Shown: positions 9,668 to 18,933, counted from the stretch's first letter. The stretch is DNA of 61,361 bases from Henriciella sp. (GCA_029238175.1 JAQWGO010000104.1:1-61361); one strand, 5' to 3'. The notes: generated by a model from the letters alone, not told the origin. Numbers and translations are program-made.

Positions 9668-11665
9668 TTATTCGAACTCAACCATAACCTCATCAGCGGC
9701 GACGCTATCTCCGCCGGCAACATTGATCGCCTTGACGGTGCCATTGGCTTCGGCGCGGATAATGTTCTGCATCTTCATCGCTTCAACGATACAGACCGCC
9801 TCGCCTTCCTGAACTTCTTGGCCAACTTCAACATCCACCGACACAACAAGCCCTGGCATAGGTGAAATGATTAGCTTTGAGAGATCTGGTTTTTCTTTCT
9901 CAGGCAGGCGTTCATGCATTTCAGCGGCTGCCGGAGTACAAACTAGCGCGCGCAAACGAACGCCGCGATGACGAACGACATAGCCTTCAGTTCGATCAGC
10001 AATTTTTACAGCAATTGCCTCACCATCAAGAACACCTTCAAGAAGCGGCATCCCAGGCACCCAATCAGTAACCAGCGTATGCGCCTTTTCGTTTATCGCA
10101 ATCTCTGCTTCGCCCTCATGCAGAACCATATGCACCGGGATATGCTCATCCCCTAAGATGACCACCCAATCGGCTCGCGGCGTTTCTACTGGCGACATGC
10201 GCCCGGTTATCTGCGACGCCCGCGCGGTATAGACGGCATGAACATAGGCTCCAGTCGCGGTTAGCATGACACGCTGCGCGTCTGTGGGCTCTGTCCCTTG
10301 GAAACCTTCCGGAAATTCGTCCTTGATATAAGCCGTTGTTATATCGCCAGAACGAAAGCGTTTTTCATCCATAACGGCCGCACAGAATGGGATATTGTCC
10401 TGAATCCCCTCGATGTGAAACCGGTCTAGAGCCTCAGCTTGCACCGTCAGCGCTTCATCGCGTGTCTTACCATGCGTGATCAGTTTCGCGATCATCGGGT
10501 CGTAAAACATTGAAATCTCATCGCCTTCGCGTACGCCGCTATCCATACGCACTGTTCCGCCAGCGAGCGGACCCTCCGCAGGCGGCAGGAAGCGTTTCAA
10601 ACGTCCGATTGAAGGCAAGAAGTTACGGTATGGGTCTTCCGCATAGACACGGCTTTCGATCGCCCAGCCATTGATCTTAAGCTTGTTTTGCGAAATCGAC
10701 AGCTTTTCACCATAGGCCGAACGCAGCATCTGTTCGACCAAGTCTACACCCGTGATTGCTTCGGTGACCGGATGCTCCACCTGAAGACGGGTGTTCATCT
10801 CTAGGAAATAGAAGCTCTTGTCCTTGCCAGACGCTACAAATTCGACGGTTCCGGCGCTGTCATAATCCACCGCTCTCGCAAGCGCGACGGCCTGTTCGCC
10901 CATCTTCTTACGTGTAGCTTCGTCCAAAAGCGGGCTTGGGGCTTCTTCTAGAACTTTTTGGTTCCGGCGCTGAATAGAGCATTCGCGTTCAAACAAATAG
11001 ACACATCCGCCGTGCTTATCGCCCATCACCTGAATTTCGATATGGCGTGGCTCAAGGATGAATTTCTCAATGAAAATACGGTCATCGCCGAAAGACGCTT
11101 GGGCTTCAGCTTTCACCGCAGGATAGCCCTCTTCCGCATCCTGATCGTTGTGAGCAATACGAATGCCCTTACCGCCGCCGCCAGCAGAGGCCTTAATCAT
11201 CACCGGATAACCGATTTCTCTGGAGATCTTGACGGCTTCTTCTGCGCTTTCGATTAAGCCCATATGCCCCGGGACAGTGGACACGCCAGCTTCCGCGGCA
11301 AGCTTTTTCGAACTGATTTTGTCCCCCATTGCCTCAATCGCGTGAGGGTTCGGGCCAATGAAAGCGATCTTCTCTTTTTCAAGCCGTTTTGCGAACTCAG
11401 CATTCTCAGACAAAAATCCGAATCCCGGATGCACGGCCTGCGCGCCCGTCTGCTTCACGGCATCGACGATTTTATCCATCACAAGATAAGATTCTGCGGC
11501 TGGCGATGGGCCGATATGTACAGCCTCATCGGCCATTTCGACGGCCATAGAGCCAGCATCTGCATCAGAGTATACAACGACCGTTTTCACACCTAGGCGG
11601 CGACAGGTTTTAATAACCCGAACAGCAATTTCACCCCGGTTAGCAATCAGGATTTTATCGAACAT
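9668..11665 (-). CDS. pccA: Propionyl-CoA carboxylase alpha subunit (biotin carboxylase + BCCP)
   Basis: The alpha subunit carboxylates its own biotin using ATP and bicarbonate and passes CO2 to the beta subunit, converting propionyl-CoA to methylmalonyl-CoA. The 665-residue product starts MFDKILIANRGEIA, has the ATP-grasp glycine loop ASAGGGGKGIR, the EMNTRLQVEHPVTE biotin carboxylase signature, a PccA-type BT linker, and a biotinyl domain with EAMKM near the C-terminus. I use the ATG at 11665 because the family begins there and GGGG lies upstream; an ATG 21 bp earlier is less likely. The beta subunit is not in the window. A methylcrotonyl- or acetyl-CoA carboxylase role is less likely given the BT region. 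Confidence 0.9.
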   Translation of the reverse strand: MFDKILIANRGEIAVRVIKTCRRLGVKTVVVYSDADAGSMAVEMADEAVHIGPSPAAESYLVMDKIVDAVKQTGAQAVHPGFGFLSENAEFAKRLEKEKIAFIGPNPHAIEAMGDKISSKKLAAEAGVSTVPGHMGLIESAEEAVKISREIGYPVMIKASAGGGGKGIRIAHNDQDAEEGYPAVKAEAQASFGDDRIFIEKFILEPRHIEIQVMGDKHGGCVYLFERECSIQRRNQKVLEEAPSPLLDEATRKKMGEQAVALARAVDYDSAGTVEFVASGKDKSFYFLEMNTRLQVEHPVTEAITGVDLVEQMLRSAYGEKLSISQNKLKINGWAIESRVYAEDPYRNFLPSIGRLKRFLPPAEGPLAGGTVRMDSGVREGDEISMFYDPMIAKLITHGKTRDEALTVQAEALDRFHIEGIQDNIPFCAAVMDEKRFRSGDITTAYIKDEFPEGFQGTEPTDAQRVMLTATGAYVHAVYTARASQITGRMSPVETPRADWVVILGDEHIPVHMVLHEGEAEIAINEKAHTLVTDWVPGMPLLEGVLDGEAIAVKIADRTEGYVVRHRGVRLRALVCTPAAAEMHERLPEKEKPDLSKLIISPMPGLVVSVDVEVGQEVQEGEAVCIVEAMKMQNIIRAEANGTVKAINVAGGDSVAADEVMVEFE

Positions 11666-11702
11666 CAAATGGCCCCGCATAAACACAAATAAAACATCTG
11701 TG

Positions 11703-11719
11703 CCGCACTTAGAGTGCGG
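11703..11719. promoter_or_regulatory. 17-bp palindrome between K+ channel gene and pccA
   Basis: CCGCACT-TAG-AGTGCGG lies 38-54 bp upstream of the pccA start and about 60 bp past the K+ channel stop. On the minus strand a T-rich stretch begins about 7 bases after it, so it may be an operator for pccA, a weak terminator for the channel operon, or both. Confidence 0.4.
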
Positions 11720-11778
11720 TTCAAGCCTTGTCGAGATTGCCCCTTGGTCAAAAACTGTTTGTCGCGCGCTGTCAGGTA

Positions 11779-12231
11779 CTATTCAGCGTCTAGGCGCTCA
11801 ATATCTGCCTCAAAAACACGCAAGCGACCGGTCACTGCAACCAAGAACGCCGTCGACCATCCGATCAGTAAGAATCCATTCGCCGACTCAGCTGCGGAAA
11901 GCATACGCCACTCATCCTGCAGGACGATGTCACCGAAACCAACTGTCGTAAAAGTACTGGTTGAAAAATAAAGCGCAGTCTCAACAGACGAAAACTCACC
12001 CAGCGCCAAATACACAAAAGCATAGACCCAGATTTGTGCCGAATGCAGCGCAAAAAGACCCAGTACGACAAACAGGATCGCAGCGCCCTGCCATGCGACA
12101 CTCGTTAATCTATGTGGATGCCCGCTAATTCGTTTGCGCATAAACCATGTTAGACCGACTAAACCTGCGAAATGCATCGCAAACGTGGTGACCACCAATA
12201 CGCCAGCAACAAAAAGGTTTAGCAGAAGCAT
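11779..12231 (-). CDS. Two-TM potassium channel family protein
   Basis: The 150-residue product carries the K+ selectivity filter TVGFGD (near residue 95), preceded by a pore helix and flanked by hydrophobic helices. Two additional N-terminal helices (about residues 5-28 and 45-70) come before the pore unit. No cyclic-nucleotide-binding, RCK or TrkA-N domain is present, so gating must come from elsewhere. The start is 11 bp after the stop of the upstream 12243-13190 gene, indicating co-transcription with it and probably with the BLUF gene. Confidence 0.85.
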   Translation of the reverse strand: MLLLNLFVAGVLVVTTFAMHFAGLVGLTWFMRKRISGHPHRLTSVAWQGAAILFVVLGLFALHSAQIWVYAFVYLALGEFSSVETALYFSTSTFTTVGFGDIVLQDEWRMLSAAESANGFLLIGWSTAFLVAVTGRLRVFEADIERLDAE

Positions 12232-12242
12232 ACGGTCAGCCC

Positions 12243-13190
12243 CTAAGAAGCTATCGCTAGACCTTGCGCAAATCCGGGCGCCTCGGCCTTCAGGAACTCA
12301 ATCAGCGCCCGCTCGGCCGGGCTTATTTTTTGATCCCATCCTAGACGTTTAAGAAACCACGCGTTCTCGTCCTCGGTCACCTTCTCGGCCTGCATCCGCG
12401 CAGCTTCATCCATCGCGGCGCGCGCCCGCGCAGCTTTCTTGCTGTCATACGTAACTTTTTCGAACCAGCCACCAGCCCCAATCGAGCCAACCATTCTGGA
12501 AAAGAAGCTACCTGCGCCGCCAGACGTATCCGAAAGCCACTTTTCTCGATTGAGTGCGTCTGCTTCAGACTGCGGGTTAGGATGCGCACGCGCCATAAGG
12601 TGATTACCGATCGCGCGTGCAAACAAATCATTCCAAGATGGACTATTGGCGGCCATCGCGATCTTATCATTGGTACGGAATAGCACCGTTGCCTCATGCT
12701 GACTGACCCAAATCCCCTGCTCTCCGCCTGCTGCGTAAAGTGCATAGCGCATGCGCTCGGTCATTTCGGCACTCGCGCTACCATCAGCGGCAATTCGGTT
12801 CGAAACCGCATCCAGCGTATAGCGAGATAGCTTTACAGGCGCACCTTCGGCCTTGCGCAATACAGCGAGCAAAAGATCGATCTCATCAAGACTTGGTGTC
12901 TCACCATGATGATCGACCTGCGCGATCAGCCAATCGGCCTCATCATCGGTAACCCAGCCTTGCGGCGGTTCTCGCGTTAGCAAATAATCCTTAAGTACTT
13001 CACCAAACCGACTATTCCACATCGGGTCAGCATCAGCGAGACTATCGTTCAATCGAAACAATGCCTCCGCTTCGCCGCGGCTCACAATCCCGTCTTGATA
13101 GACTTCATTTACAATACGGCGTGCTTCGGCCTCTGACATTTCGCCAAGGCGCGCCACGCGCGTCATCATGAGTTGTAGATCCTGGTTCAT
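12243..13190 (-). CDS. Conserved hypothetical with an internal duplication
   Basis: The 315-residue soluble protein is acidic and helical. Two segments repeat: one near residues 38-70 (VSRGEAEALFRLND) and one near 160-195 (VSQHEATVLFRTND). A shorter third copy (ISPAERALIEFL) lies near the C-terminus. The pattern of an acidic turn before a helix recalls TerB-like or EF-hand-like repeats, but no canonical calcium loop is visible. GAGG six bases before the ATG at 13190 decides the start over an earlier in-frame ATG. It lies between a BLUF photoreceptor gene and a K+ channel gene, all in one direction. Function unknown. Confidence 0.75.
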   Translation of the reverse strand: MNQDLQLMMTRVARLGEMSEAEARRIVNEVYQDGIVSRGEAEALFRLNDSLADADPMWNSRFGEVLKDYLLTREPPQGWVTDDEADWLIAQVDHHGETPSLDEIDLLLAVLRKAEGAPVKLSRYTLDAVSNRIAADGSASAEMTERMRYALYAAGGEQGIWVSQHEATVLFRTNDKIAMAANSPSWNDLFARAIGNHLMARAHPNPQSEADALNREKWLSDTSGGAGSFFSRMVGSIGAGGWFEKVTYDSKKAARARAAMDEAARMQAEKVTEDENAWFLKRLGWDQKISPAERALIEFLKAEAPGFAQGLAIAS

Positions 13191-13245
13191 AGAAGCCTCG
13201 TCACATACTATTCTCACAGTATTTCAGAGAGGCCTTGCTAATCTG

Positions 13246-13674
13246 TTACGAAACCAAACTTTCTATTCTCATGAAACGCGAGAACATGTGTAGCAACTCA
13301 CGCGGCATATCTTGAGGCAGTAGCCCATCTACTGGATCATCTCTGCGCGCTACCATAGCCCCTGAACCGGGCTCATCGACGCGGTAATAATTCATTGCCC
13401 ATTCGGGAAATGCGCGATCGGACGTGCGTTCGCCCAATATCTGTATAATGCCAGTATGCCTTTTATCATTCAGTATACATTGATAAATTCCACGAACTTC
13501 TGCTTCTTCACCCTCAAGGGCTTGCATGAACTGCTTGCCATTGTGAACAAGAAACCCAGTCAGATAACGTTCGTGATTGTTTGACTGCGATGTATCCAGA
13601 ATCGAAGCAATGTCTACGTCCGACAAGTCATCGCGGGCGGTGCTAACATATACAAGGCGATACAGGTTCGACAT
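13246..13674 (-). CDS. Short BLUF-domain blue-light sensor
   Basis: BLUF domains bind FAD and rearrange a Tyr/Gln hydrogen-bond network on blue-light absorption. From the start at 13674 the product has 142 residues. The expected Tyr is at Y9 (RLVYVS), the flavin-contacting Asn at N33 (SQSNN) and the key Gln at Q51 (FMQALEG). No output domain is fused, so it is a short BLUF that must act through a partner. GGGG lies just before tandem ATGs (13677/13674). It is first in a minus-strand run with a duplicated hypothetical and a K+ channel, and divergent from map. Confidence 0.92.
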   Translation of the reverse strand: MSNLYRLVYVSTARDDLSDVDIASILDTSQSNNHERYLTGFLVHNGKQFMQALEGEEAEVRGIYQCILNDKRHTGIIQILGERTSDRAFPEWAMNYYRVDEPGSGAMVARRDDPVDGLLPQDMPRELLHMFSRFMRIESLVS

Positions 13675-13804
13675 CATGCCCCAAATTAGACGAACGAGCC
13701 ACTGCGGCAATGCCTTGCAAGCCCTACGTGTTCTGCAGGTTTTTTGCTCGCCTGATGGGTCAGGAGTGGAAGTTTTCAGTCTTCACTGTCATATAGGCTT
13801 TTAC

Positions 13805-13817
13805 GCCTCGACGAGGC
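13805..13817. promoter_or_regulatory. Palindromes in the BLUF/map divergent region
   Basis: GCCTCG-A-CGAGGC (13805-13817) is a perfect palindrome about 65 bp upstream of the map start. A second, CCTGA-TGGG-TCAGG, lies at 13751-13764. Either could be an operator serving the divergent BLUF and map promoters. No regulator is assigned. Confidence 0.35.
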
Positions 13818-13880
13818 AGGTATGAATTAGGCTTGAAAAGGGACCAACGCACGCGGTTATCGGTCCTAGGGATAAACGAC

Positions 13881-14702
13881 ATGAATATTGCTGAAGCAGA
13901 CGTATTGATGCCCATGCGAACCGGCGAAATCCGCATCCATGATGAGGACGGTTTCGAAGGTATGCGCAAAGCGGGCCGCTTGGTTGCCGAATGTCTTGAT
14001 ATGCTTGTTGGTGAAGTAAAGCCTGGCGTAACAACCGGCGCAATTGATGATATGATCCGCGACTTCGTATTCGATCACGGCGCCCAATCGGCGACAATTG
14101 GCTATCGCGGATATCGCCACGCATCATGCATTTCTTTGAATCACGTGATTTGCCACGGCATTCCGGGTGATCGGATGTTCAAGGACGGCGATATTGCCAA
14201 TATCGATGTCACCGTCATCGTTGATGGCTGGCATGGCGACCATTCACGTATGTATTCAGCAGGCAGTCCTAAACGTATCGCAACGCGCCTAATGGATATT
14301 ACTTATGAGGCGCTGATGGCAGGCATCGCAGCCGTCAAACCGGGTAATCGTTTCGGCGATATTGGTGCCGCGATTTCGGAAGTTGCACGTGCCAACCGCT
14401 TCTCGGTTGTCGAAGACTTTTGCGGGCATGGTCTTGGCCGCCTCTTCCATGACGAACCAAACGTCGTTCACAGCGCCCGCGCAGGCACAGGTCCGGAGCT
14501 GAAAGAAGGCATGTTCTTTACGATTGAGCCCATGCTGAACGTCGGTCGTAAGGATGCGGCCATCCTCAACGACGGTTGGACGGCAGTTACACGCGACCGC
14601 AAACTATCGGCTCAATTCGAACATTCGATTGGTGTAACCAAGGACGGGTGCGAGATATTCTCTGCATCTCCAAAAGGCCTCCATACGCCGCACACGGCCT
14701 AA
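13881..14702 (+). CDS. map: Methionine aminopeptidase, type I
   Basis: It removes the initiator methionine from nascent proteins. From ATG 13881 the product has 273 residues. The five metal ligands of the family are present: two Asp in NIDVTV and WHGDHSR, His in GHGLGRLFH, Glu in TIEPML and Glu in QFEHSIG. The catalytic-site His is in GYRGYRHASC. The start is chosen because AGGGAT lies upstream and the earlier in-frame ATG gives an unusual extension. radC follows 3 bp after its stop, so the two are probably co-transcribed. Confidence 0.95.
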   Translation: MNIAEADVLMPMRTGEIRIHDEDGFEGMRKAGRLVAECLDMLVGEVKPGVTTGAIDDMIRDFVFDHGAQSATIGYRGYRHASCISLNHVICHGIPGDRMFKDGDIANIDVTVIVDGWHGDHSRMYSAGSPKRIATRLMDITYEALMAGIAAVKPGNRFGDIGAAISEVARANRFSVVEDFCGHGLGRLFHDEPNVVHSARAGTGPELKEGMFFTIEPMLNVGRKDAAILNDGWTAVTRDRKLSAQFEHSIGVTKDGCEIFSASPKGLHTPHTA

Positions 14703-14705
14703 TTC

Positions 14706-15395
14706 GTGAGCGACGAGAATAGCAAACCACATTGGCAGGGACACCGGGATCGGCTTCGCACGAAGCTGATCACACGCGGTGCAAATGCGCTGGAAGATTA
14801 CGAGCTTTTGGAAACCCTACTCTTTGCGTTCATCCCGCGCCGGGACGTAAAGCCAGTCGCCAAAGCGCTCTTAACCCGGTTTGGCTCCCTTTCGGGCGTT
14901 CTCGCGGCCGATCCGGAAAACCTCGTGAAAGTCACCGGGGTCGGTGCAACAGTCGCGGCATACCTGAAAGCCACGCAGGAGATAGGCGCGAGAGCGTCGC
15001 GCGAAACCCTCAGTAACTCGCCAATGATCTCCAGCTGGAGCGCCCTGCTCGCCTATGTCCGCAGCCAGTTGCAGCATGAAACCCGGGAACAATTTCGAGT
15101 GATGTTTTTGGACAAGAAAAACCAACTCATCGCCGATGAATTGATGGGTCAAGGCACTGTCGACCATGCCCCTGTCTATCCACGTGAAATCGCGCGCAGA
15201 GCCTTAGAACTGTCCGCCTCAGCCTTGATTCTTATACATAATCACTCGAGCGGCGACCCAACACCATCACGCGCCGACATCGACATGACACGTGAAGTTA
15301 TCGACGCTCTACAGCCCTTTGATATCGCGGTGCACGATCACTTAATCGCCTCCAAACAGGGCGTCACAAGCTTCAAAACACAAGGCCTGATCTAG
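14706..15395 (+). CDS. radC: RadC family JAB/MPN domain protein
   Basis: The 229-residue product has an N-terminal helix-hairpin-helix-like segment (LVKVTGVGATVAAYLKA) and a C-terminal MPN/JAMM metalloprotease-like domain with HNHSSGDPTPSRAD, the usual His-x-His...Asp zinc site. RadC was once linked to DNA repair but its role is not settled. The start codon is GTG at 14706, three bases past the map stop. Its stop and that of the convergent 15399 gene are 3 bp apart. Confidence 0.93.
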   Translation: MSDENSKPHWQGHRDRLRTKLITRGANALEDYELLETLLFAFIPRRDVKPVAKALLTRFGSLSGVLAADPENLVKVTGVGATVAAYLKATQEIGARASRETLSNSPMISSWSALLAYVRSQLQHETREQFRVMFLDKKNQLIADELMGQGTVDHAPVYPREIARRALELSASALILIHNHSSGDPTPSRADIDMTREVIDALQPFDIAVHDHLIASKQGVTSFKTQGLI

Positions 15396-15398
15396 AAA

Positions 15399-16310
15399 TT
15401 AGGCAGAGACTTCGACAAGCTGAAAATTGCTCTGCACAATCGGCATTTCATCGTCGCAGGTCACGCGCCCTTCGGCGATCAGCTTACCCATATGACCGAG
15501 TAGAGACAAACAAGCCGCCGGGAACAAACGCTCTTCCAGTCCGATATACATCACCTTGACCATCTCTTTGATATCGGTGTTGCCAGCTTGCATCTGGGCG
15601 ATCACGCCGTCTTCACGTTGCTGCCGGTGCTGGCGATAGGCTTGAATGAACTCTTTGACGAACGCCTTAGTTTCAATCGGAGAGCCATGGGTCGGCCAAA
15701 GCGTTTCAAAATTCCGATCTTCGATCTTATCGAGACTTTTGAAATAGTCAGCCATGTCACCATCAGGCGGTGCGACGATCGTCGTCGACCATCCCATAAT
15801 GTGGTCGCCGGACAGACAGGCATTCTCTTCTTTAAGATCGAAACAAATGTGGCTGCATGTGTGCCCAGGCGTCTCGATCACTTCCAGTGTCCACCCCGGA
15901 CCGGAGAACAAGTCGCCATCTTTCACCAATTCATCCGGTGAGAAGCCTACATCGTCCTCAGAGCCAAGCTCGCCCTTCGCGGTCGGTTTACCGCAATCCT
16001 TCGCATAGACTTTACAGCCAGCCCACTCAGCCAGCGGGCGCGCCAAAGGCGAATGATCAGAGTGACCGTGCGTGACCAGAACATATTTAACGGTCTCGCC
16101 TTTAAGGGCCTCTTTTAGCGCGTCAAAGTGGACCTCATCATAAGGACCAGGATCGATTACGGCGACTTCGCCCTTACCAACGATATAAACGCCTGTCCCA
16201 ACGAAAGTGAAAGGACCAGGATTGTTTGCAATCACGCGGCGCAGCAGCGGAGAAACCTGCTCAACCTTACCGTATTCAAAATCAATTTCGCGAACGAATG
16301 GAATTGCCAT
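15399..16310 (-). CDS. Metallo-beta-lactamase-fold hydrolase (LACTB2-like)
   Basis: The 303-residue protein has the metal-binding motif THGHSDHS (His81, His83, Asp85, His86). Further ligand motifs follow: TPGHTCSHICF, the LSGDHIMGWS aspartate loop and the PTHGSPI histidine. A C-terminal helical extension of about 80 residues (REDGVIAQMQAGN onward) matches the winged-helix tail of LACTB2/glyoxalase II-like hydrolases. The substrate is unknown: RNA or a thioester are both plausible for the family. The start lacks a good ribosome site. It is convergent with radC. Confidence 0.88.
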   Translation of the reverse strand: MAIPFVREIDFEYGKVEQVSPLLRRVIANNPGPFTFVGTGVYIVGKGEVAVIDPGPYDEVHFDALKEALKGETVKYVLVTHGHSDHSPLARPLAEWAGCKVYAKDCGKPTAKGELGSEDDVGFSPDELVKDGDLFSGPGWTLEVIETPGHTCSHICFDLKEENACLSGDHIMGWSTTIVAPPDGDMADYFKSLDKIEDRNFETLWPTHGSPIETKAFVKEFIQAYRQHRQQREDGVIAQMQAGNTDIKEMVKVMYIGLEERLFPAACLSLLGHMGKLIAEGRVTCDDEMPIVQSNFQLVEVSA

Positions 16311-16376
16311 GGGAGTTATGCCGTCTGTTCTTTTTGTCTTTGGGCCTTGGTTAGCCTGTATTGTATATCCGGCAAA

Positions 16377-17309
16377 TTACTTACGTTTCGGTGCAAACGC
16401 AGCGACAAAAGCTTTCGCCATCCGGCGCGTCGATTTCAGCTTGTCGCCAAGGTTCAACGCAATGGGTGGGCCCATGTCAGTTTTATTCGCATCGACAATG
16501 TAAATCTTGCCACTCGCATTATCGCGTAGCACGTCGACGCCGCCCCACTCCAGACCCATTTCATCAGCAAAACGTGATATCAGATCAATTTCTTCTGATG
16601 AGTAAGCATTCTGAGGCGTATCAAGGATCACTTCGGCATTCTCGTTCAGGAACCTGCGCGCAATCTCACGGCGCTTACGGAAAACAACCGCGGGCTTACC
16701 ACCGCAAATTGAACAGCGCAGGTCTTCGATAAGACCACCTTCAATCTCGTTATCGACCAAAACTTGATAAGTTTTGTCTTCAATCGGCTCCATCGGCCCT
16801 TCGATCACACGCCCATCATGGCACGCATTCTTCTCAGACTTTTCAACCATACGACCCTTGTAGGTGCGCGGATCAACAGCGAGGCTGTATCCAGCGGCGC
16901 GTTCGAATGCTTCACCGACTTTGGATTTCGAAATATCATTGCAATCGAAATTCACGAGCCTTGCGCCTGGCTTCGTTTGCGGCGGCGTATGATGGGATTC
17001 AGTCGAATCATCGAACTGAAACACGATGTCAGCGACGCTCGTATCGGAAATGAGTTTCGCACCCGAAGCATGCATCACAGGCCAAATGAAATACCAAGGG
17101 CGTGGTTTTTCCGGATAGAACGCGATTGTCGGGCGCTTATGCCCTGAAATCCGTCGCCATGTGCGCCAAGACTGGGCCAATGTGTAGAAACTGAGCCACG
17201 TGAAAATGTCATTCGCGAGAGATTTGTTCGCAGGAACGCGGTGCCCGGTTTTCTTCACCAGCCACGCACCGTCTTCATACTTAAAGTCTGTCAGCCAGTT
17301 TCGTGACAT
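16377..17309 (-). CDS. Hypothetical ATP-grasp-like protein
   Basis: The product has 310 residues. The C-terminal part resembles the end of an ATP-grasp fold: GGVDVLRDNASGKIYIVDANKTDMGPP, with Asp and Asn placed like the Mg-ATP ligands. A CSICGG pair of cysteines is followed by FRKRREIARRF near the middle. The N-terminal 60 residues are tryptophan-rich (WRTWRR). AAGGAG lies before the ATG. The next upstream gene on this strand is 117 bp away. Substrate unknown; the ATP-grasp assignment rests on the C-terminal motif only. Confidence 0.6.
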   Translation of the reverse strand: MSRNWLTDFKYEDGAWLVKKTGHRVPANKSLANDIFTWLSFYTLAQSWRTWRRISGHKRPTIAFYPEKPRPWYFIWPVMHASGAKLISDTSVADIVFQFDDSTESHHTPPQTKPGARLVNFDCNDISKSKVGEAFERAAGYSLAVDPRTYKGRMVEKSEKNACHDGRVIEGPMEPIEDKTYQVLVDNEIEGGLIEDLRCSICGGKPAVVFRKRREIARRFLNENAEVILDTPQNAYSSEEIDLISRFADEMGLEWGGVDVLRDNASGKIYIVDANKTDMGPPIALNLGDKLKSTRRMAKAFVAAFAPKRK

Positions 17310-17426
17310 ACTCTACTCCTTCGCCATTGTCGGCGCTGTCATTTTGAATCGCACGTGAAAGCTTGGCGATCAACCTATTTCAACCGCAACCATTGTGACT
17401 AATTGCTCACAAAACTAAGCGCTGCT

Positions 17427-17837
17427 TTATAAAAGTGACCGCAACGCAGATAGATCATACCCAGCGCCAGCCGCAGCATCGACGATATCATCGCCGCTAC
17501 CTTGCCCGGCATGCGTAAGCGCCCAAGCTGTGATAGACCGTGTCCCCGTGCGACAATACGCAAGGATCGGCGTCGGCGCTTCAGCCAGTGCAGAATTGAA
17601 CCGCTCAAGAATATCTGGTGTTGGCGCTCCAGAGAATGGGATCGCCACGAATGTCAGACCAAGTGATTCGGCCTTCGTGCGAATTGCGCCCATGCGCGGT
17701 TGCTCAATGCCACCTTCGCCATCTGGACGGTTAGCAATAATAGTCTTGAAACCCGCATCGGCAATGGCCTGTAGGTCAGACTCATCAATCTGCGGTGCTA
17801 CTGCAAAGCCGTCAGTGACGGAACGAATATCGGCCAT
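17427..17837 (-). CDS. TIGR01244 family phosphatase/sulfurtransferase-like protein
   Basis: The 136-residue protein matches the small domain also found in Blh-type proteins: a start of MADIRSVTDGFAVAPQI, the NRPDGE motif, and an active-site loop AYCRTGTRS with nucleophile Cys and loop Arg. The loop is one residue shorter than a classical CX5R phosphatase loop, as is usual in this family. GGAG upstream supports the ATG at 17837 over an in-frame start 78 bp earlier. It is divergent from the ABC permease genes. No fused metallo-beta-lactamase domain is present. Confidence 0.87.
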   Translation of the reverse strand: MADIRSVTDGFAVAPQIDESDLQAIADAGFKTIIANRPDGEGGIEQPRMGAIRTKAESLGLTFVAIPFSGAPTPDILERFNSALAEAPTPILAYCRTGTRSITAWALTHAGQGSGDDIVDAAAGAGYDLSALRSLL

Positions 17838-17961
17838 GGGAGGAACTCCAGTGTATGAGGGCGTTGACAATGCCTCTTTCGCCGTGAACCTAAGAAGTCG
17901 AAGGCGGGCTGCCAAGTCCGTTATGTTTATTTGTTACAGCTTTCTCAGGAGTTTGCGCCCG

Positions 17962-18933
17962 GTGTCTGCAATGCAACGTACCTTGTCGCGTATCCCATGG
18001 GCCTATGTTGCACGGCGATTGCTGATCGCAATCCCAACGCTTTTACTGATCATTACCGTTGCATTTTTCATGATGCGGCTCGCGCCCGGAGGGCCATTTG
18101 ATGGCGAGCGTAAGCTCAATGCAGCCACCGAAGCCGCCATCGCAGCAAAGTTTGGCCTCGATAAGCCTCTATGGCAGCAATATGTAGACTATTTGTGGAG
18201 CGTGGCGCAGCTTGATTTCGGGCCAAGCATGAAAACGCTTGGTAAGAGCGTGAACGACCTTATCGCCGATGGCTTACCGATCAGTTTGGCAATTGGCTTC
18301 CTATCCATTGGTGTCGCTATCGTGGTTGGCACCGCAATGGGTATTTACGCTGGCCTTCGTCAAAACACCGCTGGCGACTATTCGGTCATGGGCTTTGCAA
18401 TGGCTGGCATTTCAATTCCAACCTTTGTAACTGGCCCTCTGCTAATCTTACTGTTTGCTCTCACCTTCGGACTATTTGCCGTCGGTGGCTTGGGCACATA
18501 CCCCAGTATCGGCATGACATGGCATAATATGACCCTGCCAATCATAACCTTGGCCTTGCCCCAAATTGCTATCATTTCGCGCCTGATGCGCGCCAGTATG
18601 ATTGAAACCATGCGCTCCGGTCATATAAGGACGGCGCGCGCCAAAGGCCTTAGCGAACGCGAAGTCGTTTTGAAGCACGCGCTACCTTCAGCTATTCTGC
18701 CATTGGTCAGCTATGTTGGCCCCGCTATGGCCCGCGTAATGACCGGTTCTCTTGTCATCGAACGCATCTTCGGCCTTCCCGGCATGGGAAGCTACTTCGT
18801 CGATGGCGCAATCAACCGTGACTATACGCTCGTGATGGGCGCACTGATCATCTACGCCACACTGATCGTACTCTTCAATTTGATTGCTGACGTGCTCTAT
18901 GCCCTGCTTGATCCAAAGGTGAAGTATGACTGA
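17962..18933 (+). CDS. Peptide/oligopeptide ABC transporter permease (OppB type)
   Basis: The roughly 323-residue membrane permease has the OppB/DppB N-terminal pattern YVARRLLIAIPTLLLI and RLAPGGPFD. It also has the EAA loop contacting the ATPase (RTARAKGLSEREVVLKHALPSA) and FGLPGMGSYFVDGAINRDYT near the end. The reading frame stays open far upstream, but homology begins near 17962-17971. AGGAG at 17947-17951 fits a GTG start at 17962 better than ATG 17971. It overlaps the next permease gene by 8 bp. No ATPase or binding-protein gene adjoins the pair. Confidence 0.92.
   Translation: MSAMQRTLSRIPWAYVARRLLIAIPTLLLIITVAFFMMRLAPGGPFDGERKLNAATEAAIAAKFGLDKPLWQQYVDYLWSVAQLDFGPSMKTLGKSVNDLIADGLPISLAIGFLSIGVAIVVGTAMGIYAGLRQNTAGDYSVMGFAMAGISIPTFVTGPLLILLFALTFGLFAVGGLGTYPSIGMTWHNMTLPIITLALPQIAIISRLMRASMIETMRSGHIRTARAKGLSEREVVLKHALPSAILPLVSYVGPAMARVMTGSLVIERIFGLPGMGSYFVDGAINRDYTLVMGALIIYATLIVLFNLIADVLYALLDPKVKYD

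Noticed and set aside
13711-13760. LexA-type SOS box (GTTC-N7-GTTC) near GTTCTGCAGGTTTTTT
   Set aside because: The second half reads TTTT or GTTT at wrong spacing, so it does not match the alphaproteobacterial consensus.
17530-17961. Open frame extending the OppB permease 432 bp upstream
   Set aside because: It overlaps the minus-strand TIGR01244 gene and has no transporter-like sequence; homology and a ribosome site begin near 17947-17971.
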